Origin: an uncultured Porphyromonadaceae bacterium
GTDB taxonomy: Bacteria > Bacteroidota > Bacteroidia > Bacteroidales > Muribaculaceae
Length of the DNA: 64,000 nucleotides
Assembly: GCA_947177405.1 (NCBI GenBank)
Contig: CAMWUJ010000001.1
Location: 41,673-105,672, forward strand
Reading direction: 5' to 3'
The translations under genes were made by a program, and so were the position numbers. Shown in pieces: positions 9,523 to 18,758 of this stretch. Below the pieces are notes generated by a model, which saw only the letters and a list, made by a program, of their open reading frames with translations, searched no databases and was not told the origin of the DNA. How positions within the stretch are numbered: the first letter of the stretch is position 1; the number at the start of each line of letters is the position of its first letter.

Positions 9523-10545
9523 ATGAATACACCCCAATCATCATTCTCCTCTCCCGAAGAAAAATATATGAAGCGTGCGCTGCAACTTGCTCGCTATGGC
9601 GCAGGCTTTGTCTCCCCCAATCCGATGGTGGGAGCAGTGATTGTGGATCCTGACGGAAAAATAATCGGAGAAGGATGGCATCGCAGATATGGCGGACCAC
9701 ATGCCGAAGTAAATGCTGTCAATTCCGTAGCCCCACAGGATATGGCGAAATTTCCCCTCTCCACTATCTATGTCACACTCGAACCATGCTCCCACTATGG
9801 CAAGACTCCTCCATGCTCCCTCCTCCTGATAGAAAAAGGAATAGGGAGAGTGGTGGTAGGATCGCCCGATCCCTTCCTGCTTGTGGCAGGACGTGGAATA
9901 AAGATGCTGCGCGAAGCCGGGATAGAGGTGATTGAAGGATTCTTGCAGAAAGAGTGTGACGATCTTAACCGCCGGTTTATCACCGCCCATACCCTTAATC
10001 GCCCCTTCATTCAGCTCAAATGGGCTCAGAGCAGGGATGGATTCATAGCCGGAATTTCACCGGAGGGAGTCCCGATGCCCGAAAAATTTTCCACGCCCCT
10101 TTCAGCCGGCCTCATGCACCGGGAAAGATCCGTTGCTGATGCAATACTTGTGGGCACCAACACAGTGCTAATCGACAATCCTGGCCTCGATACTCGCTTG
10201 CGTCCCGGAAACTCACCGATACCGGTCACCTTCGAATCCTCTCGACTTCATAACGGACTGAAAATAATGCAACGCGACCATATCCTCCTCAATCCCGCAG
10301 AAAGCCTTGAGGAGAATATGCATAATCTGTATGAGAATCATAAGATTACCTCTCTGATGGTGGAAGGAGGAGCGCGCACCCTTTCATCCTTCATCGATCA
10401 GAATCTCTTCGATGAAGTGAGGGTGGAAATATCAGATCAAACCCTTCAAGCCGGTATTACCGCACCGGAAATACCCTCTGGCCTTATCCTAAAATCAGAT
10501 CAAAAAATAGGGACTAATACAATTCTCACATTCACGCGCAAATAA
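9523..10545 (+). CDS. ribD: Bifunctional diaminohydroxyphosphoribosylaminopyrimidine deaminase/reductase
   Basis: HAEVNAV and EPCSHYGKTPPC deaminase motifs; RibD reductase domain; start adjusted to 9523. Confidence 0.94.
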   Translation: MNTPQSSFSSPEEKYMKRALQLARYGAGFVSPNPMVGAVIVDPDGKIIGEGWHRRYGGPHAEVNAVNSVAPQDMAKFPLSTIYVTLEPCSHYGKTPPCSLLLIEKGIGRVVVGSPDPFLLVAGRGIKMLREAGIEVIEGFLQKECDDLNRRFITAHTLNRPFIQLKWAQSRDGFIAGISPEGVPMPEKFSTPLSAGLMHRERSVADAILVGTNTVLIDNPGLDTRLRPGNSPIPVTFESSRLHNGLKIMQRDHILLNPAESLEENMHNLYENHKITSLMVEGGARTLSSFIDQNLFDEVRVEISDQTLQAGITAPEIPSGLILKSDQKIGTNTILTFTRK

Positions 10546-10550
10546 TGATC

Positions 10551-10586
10551 GGCTCTACCACTATCCTCACATTCACGCGCAAATAA
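10551..10586 (+). pseudogene. Duplicated 3' end of ribD
   Basis: atcggctctaccactatcctcacattcacgcgcaaataa encodes IGSTTILTFTRK*, cf. ribD end IGTNTILTFTRK*. Confidence 0.7.
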
Positions 10587-10696
10587 ATTAAGCGCGGATT
10601 CTTTTGTATCAATGAGGCGAGCCTTGGGTTCGCCAATCGTTTTTACTTATCCCCCATCAATAACCCTCCCCAATTTTTTCTGAACTTATAAATTTT

Positions 10697-10719
10697 ATCC
10701 AAATCTCTTGGCAAGAGAT
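10697..10719. repeat. Left inverted repeat of putative invertible promoter
   Basis: ATCCAAATCTCTTGGCAAGAGAT, exact reverse complement of 10888-10910. Confidence 0.85.
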
Positions 10720-10887
10720 TTGGATTAATTATAAGCAGCTAAGAATAAAAGAATTATAAATTTATAAAATCATATTTACTAAACAAATGCCTGTTAAGTG
10801 CATAATTTTAGGTGCAAGTAGAAATAAATAATAAGCCGTAAATATATAAGTTTCAGATTTTTTTTGTAAATTTGCACAGACTTAGGT
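10720..10887 (+). promoter_or_regulatory. Putative phase-variable promoter of the capsule locus, in ON orientation
   Basis: 168 bp AT-rich segment with TAAATTTG -7 box near its right end, facing upxY. Confidence 0.75.
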
Positions 10888-10910
10888 ATCTCTTGCCAAG
10901 AGATTTGGAT
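10888..10910. repeat. Right inverted repeat of putative invertible promoter
   Basis: ATCTCTTGCCAAGAGATTTGGAT. Confidence 0.85.
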
Positions 10911-11093
10911 TAAAACTTATTCTCACGCAAGCTGATTCCGGAGTCGCAACCACATGGAATGCTCCTGGACAGGCTCTTCCTTGAGATCCGAGACGACAGC
11001 AGACGGACGGTTGAGAATGATGTATGGATCAAGCACTTAGCTTCGCCATGCAAGAGGAAAAACTATATTCTATCCCCATGGTGACCATCACAA

Positions 11094-11260
11094 GCGCGAA
11101 GCTGTTTCCGCTGGCGGCTGTGCCGCAATTTCCAGGAAAAAGCCTCCGCCTGGCGGTTGTGCCGCAATTCCCGGAAAAAGAGCGGCGCGAAGCTGTTTCC
11201 GCTGGCGGCTGTGCCGCAATTCCCGGAAAAAGCCTCTGCCTGCGGCTGTGCCGCAATTCC
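11094..11260 (+). repeat. Leader tandem repeat (91-bp period) with four GCGGC-TGT-GCCGC-type hairpins
   Basis: gcgcgaagctgtttccgctggcggctgtgccgcaatt starts at 11094 and 11185; each unit carries two hairpins. Confidence 0.85.
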
Positions 11261-11289
11261 AAGAGAATTTCCCTCTTAAAAGAATAGCT

Positions 11290-11814
11290 ATGACCACCCA
11301 CTGGTATGCCATAAAAACCCATCAGGACTTTCGAGCCGAAGATCAGCTGAGGCCCCAATGCGAAGATCTACTCTTCCCCAAAGAAGAAATCGTCAGCGAA
11401 AACCGTAAAAGCCGCACACGAGCAGTCATTCCCCGCGTGCTCTTCATAAAGACCACGCGAGAAAAAGCGCTCCAGCTCGAACTTGAAGGGCGACGGCACC
11501 CCGAGCTCTCCGTACCATTCTGGATATACCGTTATCCACAAGACAACAGGATTCAGGAAATATCGTCTGAATCCATCCGGCTTCTCCGTCTCCTCACAGC
11601 CCAGGACTCCACCCGCTGCGAGATATTCACAAAAAAAGATTTCAAGGAAGGAGAGAAAGTGCGCGTGATCGGAGGCCCTTTCAAAGGATATGAAGGCACC
11701 GTAACAAGAGTGAAACGCGACCGCCACGTTATAGTCCGCATAGAAGGAATCTGCCTCATAATGCTTCCATTCATTCATCCCGACCTCCTCCAGCCAATAC
11801 CTGAAGAGAAATGA
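11290..11814 (+). CDS. UpxY-family (NusG-like) transcription antiterminator
   Basis: MTTHWYAIKTHQDFRAEDQL... plus KOW region FKEGEKVRVIGGPFKGYEGTVTRVKRDRHVIVRIEG; first gene of capsule locus; start MTTHWYA at 11290. Confidence 0.88.
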   Translation: MTTHWYAIKTHQDFRAEDQLRPQCEDLLFPKEEIVSENRKSRTRAVIPRVLFIKTTREKALQLELEGRRHPELSVPFWIYRYPQDNRIQEISSESIRLLRLLTAQDSTRCEIFTKKDFKEGEKVRVIGGPFKGYEGTVTRVKRDRHVIVRIEGICLIMLPFIHPDLLQPIPEEK

Positions 11815-12413
11815 GCGGTTTTGCTCCCACCATAACACTTCCATCAACCGACCTGATAGACTTCTCCAATCCTGAAGAAGCCTATGGTCAGGCCATGCTC
11901 ATCTGCAACGCATCAGCCGAGGCAGCGCGCAAAATCGCCGATGGTAATTTCTCCCCCATAACCAAGATCCGCACCTCAGCCCGCGAATGGATTCTCGGCA
12001 TCGAACCACATATCGACAGCTACTCTCCAGCGCAAGCTTTGAGGTTAGCCCAAGCCTACGACCATCTTCACCGACTGGCCTATAGCGCCCCTCCCCTACC
12101 CGGCATAGTGGATCGGCAAGTGATCCGATCACTGCGCGCCCTCATAGCCGGCGACACAGCCGTGGATCAATCCCTCCTCTACCGACTCATCACCCTCGGC
12201 CTCAACCGTGGGATAAAAGAATACCGGGGCCTCCCCCTGCGATGGCAAAGTCAGAAACTCGCCCGATGGTATAAGAAATACTCCGAAGGCACCGCCGACC
12301 TCATCGAAGAAGAGATTCGTATCCTCCTCGACTCCGACCTCACCGCCTTCACCGGTCGCAATCAGGCGCCATTCAAAGAGCAGTTACGTGGACTACTAAA
12401 AGATAGATCGTAA
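11811..12413 (+). CDS. UpxZ-like capsule regulatory protein
   Basis: 200 aa, overlaps upxY by 4 bp, position and size as UpxZ (inhibitor of heterologous UpxY). Confidence 0.6.
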   Translation: MSGFAPTITLPSTDLIDFSNPEEAYGQAMLICNASAEAARKIADGNFSPITKIRTSAREWILGIEPHIDSYSPAQALRLAQAYDHLHRLAYSAPPLPGIVDRQVIRSLRALIAGDTAVDQSLLYRLITLGLNRGIKEYRGLPLRWQSQKLARWYKKYSEGTADLIEEEIRILLDSDLTAFTGRNQAPFKEQLRGLLKDRS

Positions 12414-12509
12414 CAAGGCGTTCGGTGTAAGACCTATGTTGCCGATGTAAAACTAATATTTGCAAAATAGCTTAGAAATCCTTATCTTTGAGGCGGAAAA
12501 GCATTCAAG

Positions 12510-12800
12510 ATGGCGGATAAAGAAATAATAAATATATTAAAGGAGCACATCCATCAGATTCATCAGGAATTTGAAGTCACAAGTCTATGTGTTTTCGGTT
12601 CAGCAGCCAGAGGAGAAAACGGGCCGGAAAGTGATGTAGATATATTTGTGGATATGCCTGCAAAGATAATACTTGTAAGCAGGTTAAAGCGATTCCTTGA
12701 AAAAATACTCCATAAATCCGTAGATTTAGTAAGAAAGCATCCGCATCTTTCAGAAAGATTCATAACACAACTTAAAAAAGATGCGGTCTATGTTATCTAA
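12510..12800 (+). CDS. mntA: MNT-type nucleotidyltransferase antitoxin (MntA-like)
   Basis: FGSAARGENGPESDVDIFVDM = GSxARGxxxxxSDxDxxV motif; TATCTTTG promoter box just upstream. Confidence 0.85.
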   Translation: MADKEIINILKEHIHQIHQEFEVTSLCVFGSAARGENGPESDVDIFVDMPAKIILVSRLKRFLEKILHKSVDLVRKHPHLSERFITQLKKDAVYVI

Positions 12801-13182
12801 AAGTGAATCTCAGAAAATATCCCAAACACTTATTTCAGTTTATGAAACAATAATACAGCTTTTAAATTGGAATAAGAACATTTCCTCCGCCGAAGATTAT
12901 TATTCATCCGAGCAAGGTATGCAACTTCTGGCAGCCAATTGCACACTCATCACAGCAATTGGAGAGGGTATAAATCGCATCAACCGTGTGTCTCCGGAAT
13001 TTTTAAAAGACAATTTTCCCGAAGTTCCATGGAGAGACATAATTGGAATGAGAAATCACATTGCTCATGGATATTTCGAACTTGATGCAGAGTTAGTTTA
13101 TGAATCCATAGCTACTGAATTTCCCGAATTATTATCTACCATTTCGACGGCTATAGAAATCATCAACAAGTTTGAGAACTAA
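12781..13182 (+). CDS. hepT: HEPN-domain toxin (HepT-like)
   Basis: Overlaps mntA; RNHIAHGYF matches the HEPN RNase motif. Confidence 0.85.
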   Translation: MRSMLSKSESQKISQTLISVYETIIQLLNWNKNISSAEDYYSSEQGMQLLAANCTLITAIGEGINRINRVSPEFLKDNFPEVPWRDIIGMRNHIAHGYFELDAELVYESIATEFPELLSTISTAIEIINKFEN

Positions 13183-13256
13183 TCAAAGTGTGAATGAATT
13201 TCTTCTCTTCATTCATAATTATGTCAAGAGGTAGATGACTAAAAACTAAATTCAAA

Positions 13257-13361
13257 CTCCTCCTCGACTCCGACCTCATCGCCTTCACAGGGCACAACCA
13301 GGCGCCATTCAAAGATCGGATACGCGGACTCATCTCCTCTCTCCAATCTCCAAGATATTGA
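13257..13361 (+). pseudogene. Remnant of a second upxZ 3' end
   Basis: LLLDSDLIAFTGHNQAPFKDRIRGLISSLQSPRY* vs upxZ LLDSDLTAFTGRNQAPFKEQLRGLLKDRS*. Confidence 0.85.
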
Positions 13362-13397
13362 AAGTAAGTAATAAAATATTCTTTTAAATTTTAGTTA

Positions 13398-13435
13398 GAG
13401 AGAAATCCGTCGAGAGACGGATTCTCTCGTTTTTT
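13398..13435 (+). terminator. Intrinsic terminator between upxYZ and the biosynthetic genes
   Basis: GAGAGAAATCCGTC-gaga-GACGGATTCTCTC followed by gttttttcc. Confidence 0.85.
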
Positions 13436-13661
13436 CCTTAGTCTCATTATTTTTAATAGGAATATCCTAATTTAGTTACTCATAGCCCCTTAAAAATCCG
13501 TACTATATTAAAATAAGAAAAAGCATAAGACCTTTTCACTAATGAGGATTTTTAATAAAGATACTTCAAAAGTTAGTTTGAAGTATCTGCCACATACAAA
13601 AGTATATAATCCGTTTACTCTTGACTCAATGTGTAATTAAATAGATACTTCCTCCCATTAA

Positions 13662-15188
13662 ATGAATAATTCCTCCAGAATAATAATTAACACAGGTGCT
13701 CAATACGCTCGGAGCCTTATAAATCTCGTACTCTCCCTTTATAGCACAAGATTGATTCTACATGCTCTGGGAATAGATGATTACGGTATATTCACTCTCA
13801 TTGCCGGAGTTGTGGCTATGTTAGCCTTCATGACAAATGCCATGGTGACGACTACCCAAAGATTCATGTCTTATCATCAGACAAAAAGTACAGTCGAAGA
13901 GCAGAAAAAGATTTTTGGTTGTAGTGTACTTATGCATATTATTTTCGGTATTATTATAATTATTTTGCTTGAAATAGTAGGGACATTTCTTTTTGACGGA
14001 TTTCTTAACATATCATCCGATAGAATATCAGCCGCGAAGATTGTGTATCAATGCGCTATTGTGATGATTATTCTATCTTTTATCTCAGCCCCTTTCAAAG
14101 CATTGCTTATCTCCTACGAAAATATTGTATACGTATCCATTATAGATGTCCTTGACGGTGTTCTTAAAGTAGTGATTGCATTTATCCTATTAAATATAAA
14201 CCAAGACAAATTAATACTGTATGGATATTTAATGGTACTTATCTACCTGTCAGACCTTTTTGCGTTCATGATATACGATTTCAGGAACTATAAAACATGT
14301 GTAATACCCAAATTAGCATACCTCAACAAAGGCTATATAAAGTCGATGGGGTCTTTCGTTGTTTGGCAACTCTACAGCACTGGCTGTGTTATAGGTAGAA
14401 CCCAAGGTGTCGCCTTGGTCTTAAATCGTTTTTACGGTACAGTAGTAAATGCATCATTCGGAATCGCACTACAAGTAAGCGGAGCCATAAATTTCATATC
14501 ATCAGCACTCGTTACAGCCATTAATCCTCAGATTATAAAAGCAGAAGGAAGTGGAAATAGAGCTAAAATGTTCCGGTTGGCAGAAGTAGCATCCAAATTT
14601 AGCTTTTTGCTGCTGGACATGGTAGTAATGCCCTTGCTTTTTTGCCTTCCCACAATTCTTAAATTTTGGTTAGGAGAAGTTCCAGAGGATGCAGTGTTAT
14701 TCTGTCGCGTCATACTCATTACAGGATTAGTGGATCAGATCACTTATGGTTTAATCACCACCAACCAAGCAATAGGTAATATACGACCATATACCCTCAC
14801 TGTCAATACTATTAAAGTTCTCACAGTGTTTGCGTTATGGGCACTGCTAATCCTTGGCGTTCCAATTGAGTCTGCAATATGGGTGTATGCAGTTTTCGAG
14901 CTTATTTGCGCACTAACACGGCTCCCTTTTATGAAATATACCGGAGGACTGAATATTGGTCAATTTATAAGAAATGTATTTCTTAAATTGACCATTCCCT
15001 CTTTCTTCTTGATAGCAGCCTATTATGGACTACATCTTTACACACACTCTTTTCTGATCTATGTTATCGGAATAATTATGATAACCCCCATCTACTTTTA
15101 TTTTATTTTTAAATTTTCCCTAAATAATCTTGAGAGGGAAATAGTAAAAGGAATGGTTGTTAATCTAAGAAATAAGATAAAACGATGA
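13662..15188 (+). CDS. Polysaccharide flippase (Wzx-like)
   Basis: 508 aa, multi-TM, MATE/PST-type N-terminus. Confidence 0.85.
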   Translation: MNNSSRIIINTGAQYARSLINLVLSLYSTRLILHALGIDDYGIFTLIAGVVAMLAFMTNAMVTTTQRFMSYHQTKSTVEEQKKIFGCSVLMHIIFGIIIIILLEIVGTFLFDGFLNISSDRISAAKIVYQCAIVMIILSFISAPFKALLISYENIVYVSIIDVLDGVLKVVIAFILLNINQDKLILYGYLMVLIYLSDLFAFMIYDFRNYKTCVIPKLAYLNKGYIKSMGSFVVWQLYSTGCVIGRTQGVALVLNRFYGTVVNASFGIALQVSGAINFISSALVTAINPQIIKAEGSGNRAKMFRLAEVASKFSFLLLDMVVMPLLFCLPTILKFWLGEVPEDAVLFCRVILITGLVDQITYGLITTNQAIGNIRPYTLTVNTIKVLTVFALWALLILGVPIESAIWVYAVFELICALTRLPFMKYTGGLNIGQFIRNVFLKLTIPSFFLIAAYYGLHLYTHSFLIYVIGIIMITPIYFYFIFKFSLNNLEREIVKGMVVNLRNKIKR

Positions 15189-16285
15189 AAATAGCTTTTT
15201 GTGGCGATATAATGCTCAACTCCCCTGAGTTACATTCCATTGGTAAAAAACTCAGTAAAAAGTTAAAGGATTGTGATATACGATGTATAAATTTTGAAGC
15301 TCCCGTAAGAACATCCGAAGCATTGGGAATTCATAAATCGGGCCCGGTATTAGACCAGTCAGCAAAAACGCCAGCATGGTTAAGGAGTAATGGTTTTAAT
15401 CTCATCACATTAGCTAATAATCATGCATTAGATCATGGTCAAAAAGGGATAGAATCAACGATAAGCTATTTCGAAGAGATGAATATCACCGGGGTTGGCA
15501 GATATAATGATGCCTATAATTTCACAGTCATTGAAAAGGGAAATCAAAAAATAGGATTCTTAGGACTCACTCATAAAGAATTTGGATGTGTTGATATTGA
15601 TTCAGGTGAACAGCTTGGAACCGCCATGCTTACCTCCCCAAAAGTATTTAAAAGTATAATTGAGACAAAGCCCTATATCGACAAATTATTTATCCTTCCT
15701 CATGCAGGAGTAGAGTATCTCGATATTCCCCTTCCTGAGTGGAGAGAATTATATAAAACATTTATTGATATTGGTGCCAACGGAGTAATTGCCTCCCATC
15801 CACATGTTCCACAAGGGTATGAATTCTATAAAGGTTCGCCCATTTTTTATAGTTTAGGGAATTTTCTCTTTGAGAGAGAAAAACCACTTACGGAGAGATG
15901 GTTTAAGTCTATTGTTGTGATTTTAGACACAACAACTAATGATACTGAGGTACTTCTTGTAAAGTATGATTACGCAAATAAAACTGTGGAGATTGATTCT
16001 TCAGAAGAAGCCCAAACATATTTTATCCATTTGAATAACCTGCTTAAAGAAGAGAATTATCGGCAAAAGATAGAGGAAGAATCGGTAAGATTAAGATCAA
16101 CCTATCATAATATGATGAAAAATGGGGGAGCTTATTCATTTGGCTTAAAAGAAAAATTAAAAAATCTCATTCGACCACTAATTGGCAGAAAAAAAATAAA
16201 AACGGATCAAGTACATTTATTGAATCTATTTCAATGTGAGAGTCACCGTTGGATGATGATGCGACTACTAAAATCCCTTAAATAG
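15185..16285 (+). CDS. CapA family protein
   Basis: FCGDIMLNS..., NHALDHGQKG, SHPHVPQGYEFYKGSPIFYSLGNFLFE. Confidence 0.88.
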   Translation: MKIAFCGDIMLNSPELHSIGKKLSKKLKDCDIRCINFEAPVRTSEALGIHKSGPVLDQSAKTPAWLRSNGFNLITLANNHALDHGQKGIESTISYFEEMNITGVGRYNDAYNFTVIEKGNQKIGFLGLTHKEFGCVDIDSGEQLGTAMLTSPKVFKSIIETKPYIDKLFILPHAGVEYLDIPLPEWRELYKTFIDIGANGVIASHPHVPQGYEFYKGSPIFYSLGNFLFEREKPLTERWFKSIVVILDTTTNDTEVLLVKYDYANKTVEIDSSEEAQTYFIHLNNLLKEENYRQKIEEESVRLRSTYHNMMKNGGAYSFGLKEKLKNLIRPLIGRKKIKTDQVHLLNLFQCESHRWMMMRLLKSLK

Positions 16286-16342
16286 AATTAAATATAATTA
16301 ATCTCGCACATAAATCTTAAATAATAATAACATCTAAAGACT

Positions 16343-17245
16343 ATGAAAAAAAGAAATATTAAAAGTCTAATTAAGTCTATAAAGCGAAGTTACATTACGA
16401 AATTCTGTACCCCTAAAAAGTTAGCAGAGTTTCTTTATTATAATAATTTTGGTAGAAAAATAGATTGGAAATGTCCGACCGAATTTAACGAGAAAATACG
16501 TTGGCTTCAGTTTAGTACAGATACCTCTAAATGGACATTATTGGCTGACAAGTACCTTGTAAGAAAATATCTTGAAGATAAAGGGTATGGAGATATGTTG
16601 GTTAAACTTTATGGTGTATGGGAGAATGCTGAAAATATTGACTTTGACAAGCTTCCTAAAAGCTTCGTCCTAAAAACTAATCATGGGTGTGGAAGTGTAT
16701 ATGTTATCAAAGATAAGACCAAAATTGACTTGAATACTATTAAAAATGAGCTTAATAAAAGTTTATCAGAGAAATATGGTATCAATACAGCAGAGCCACA
16801 TTATTTCCCTATAAAACCAGTTATAATTGCTGAGGAGATTTTATTTCAAGATGGGAATTTATCCAGCAGTATGATTGATTATAAATTGTATTGTACATAC
16901 GGAGAGCCTCAATTTTGTGCAGTGATGTTCAATAGAGATATAGAATGTCATAAATATGATATTAGGCTATATGATAATAATTGGCAAAATATAAGTCATC
17001 TTTTGGGAAAATATTCTCATACAAATTTAGGATTGACAGAAATCCCGCGACCTAAAAATTTTGAAAAGATGAAAAATTTTTGCCGGGATTTATGTAAGGA
17101 ATTCCCTTTTGTAAGAATGGATTTTTACGAAACTGATGGTAAGTTGTATTTTGGAGAATTTACCTTTACACCGGCAGCCTGTACAGGCGCTCCTCTCGGC
17201 CCTGTTCCATGTAAAATTCTGAGTGATAAGATTCACATCATGTAA
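16343..17245 (+). CDS. ATP-grasp (TupA-like) protein
   Basis: FNEKIRWLQ...LADKYLVRKYLEDKGYGD...FVLKTNHGCGS...VRMDFYE..GKLYFGEFTF. Confidence 0.85.
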   Translation: MKKRNIKSLIKSIKRSYITKFCTPKKLAEFLYYNNFGRKIDWKCPTEFNEKIRWLQFSTDTSKWTLLADKYLVRKYLEDKGYGDMLVKLYGVWENAENIDFDKLPKSFVLKTNHGCGSVYVIKDKTKIDLNTIKNELNKSLSEKYGINTAEPHYFPIKPVIIAEEILFQDGNLSSSMIDYKLYCTYGEPQFCAVMFNRDIECHKYDIRLYDNNWQNISHLLGKYSHTNLGLTEIPRPKNFEKMKNFCRDLCKEFPFVRMDFYETDGKLYFGEFTFTPAACTGAPLGPVPCKILSDKIHIM

Positions 17246-17292
17246 ACAGGTTGCTGGGAAATCAATACAAGTAATAAGAGATTAACATAGCA

Positions 17293-17556
17293 TCTCATCT
17301 ATTATTGGCCTCAGCCTTAAACAGCTGTGTACCATGTTTGGCAACAAGCTGGAGTCACAAATACGAAGAGTTAAATCATGACTATAAACTAACAGACTGT
17401 ATAATTGATCTAACTGATGAGGATGGCACATCTAAGAAAATTCAACAATTTCTTAACCTAGACCATAATCGAAAAATTCGAGAACACTTGAAGGAAATGA
17501 AGGAACCAATTCAGAACGCGACAAGACAAATGTGGGATAAAATCTGGTCATTATAA
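17293..17556 (+). pseudogene. C-terminal fragment of polysaccharide pyruvyl transferase family protein
   Basis: SHLLLASALNSCVPCLATSWSHKYEEL... only the C-terminal end is present. Confidence 0.65.
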
Positions 17557-17640
17557 AATATAAGCGCATAAGAATAACTTATAAATAACCTTTCTGCACC
17601 TAACCTAAAATAGTACAACCATACTATCCAACGTATTATA

Positions 17641-18737
17641 TGATTTCTCCCATTGATAAGGATCACCTCCAATCACAAGTAATCAATTACCTTAGATTTC
17701 CTCTGATAATTGGTGTTTTGTTTATTCACAATAGTGATTTCATGAATTTAGGAGAAAATATAGATATTGAGGGTCACACCTACGAGTCCATAACGATCAT
17801 TATAGATTTATTCTCTAATACTTTAGCCAGTGTTGCAGTACCAATTTTCTTTTTTATTTCGGGATTTTTATTCTTTTATCGACTTCCTAATTTCACACTC
17901 TCCCTATATAAAACCAAACTTCTAAAAAGAATCAACACACTGTTAATTCCATATCTATTCTGGAATTTATTACTATTCCTGGTATATCTATTGGCTTCCA
18001 AGCTTACAGTAATTAAAGCATTATTTAATACCAATGCCATAGATTCTGGACTATTCTCTGCCTTATTAGGTATCCCTTCCGACCAGGGTATGACATATCC
18101 AATAGTTTATCCTTTCTGGTTTATTCGTGATTTAATGGTATGTGTGATAATCTCGCCAATATTGTTTTTTATAATAACAAAAACAAGACACATAGGGATT
18201 ATTCTCTTGGGAATTGCCTGGTATATAGGATTTAAAATACCATATTTAGGGTATCGAGGATTTAGCACGACTGCATTATTCTTCTTTAGTTTAGGTGCCT
18301 GGTTTTCATGTTATAACAAAAATATTATTGTTACAGTAAGAGAATTGAAATTCTTTGGAATAATCTATCCATTAGTAATAATTGCAGAAATGCTTACCAA
18401 GCACCTCTCCATTAATCCATATATTCATTCACTGGGAATTGTTTCAGGTGCTATATTTTGGTTTTTAATAGCCTCTTATCTAATTGAGATTAAGAAGCTA
18501 AAGCCAATACCTATACTTACATCTGCCTCCTTCTTTATTTTTGCCATTCACGAGCCATGGTTATTGGTAACCCTTCGAAAACTCACGTTATCCCTGCTTC
18601 ATCCCACCTCTCCTTATATCCATTTACTACTCTATTTTGCCACAATAGCAATTGTCACCTTTATCGCTATTGGGATTTACTATGTTTTAAAGAAGATTGC
18701 TCCTAAATTTACCAACCTTATTACGGGAAATAGATAA
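17641..18737 (+). CDS. Acyltransferase 3 family membrane protein
   Basis: 365 aa, multi-TM; VLFIHNS, FFISGFLFFYR. Confidence 0.85.
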
Positions 18738-18758
18738 AACAATGTTTCTCATTATATC

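Noticed and set aside
11024-11358. ORFs over capsule leader repeats (both strands)
   Set aside because: Composition driven by tandem hairpin repeat
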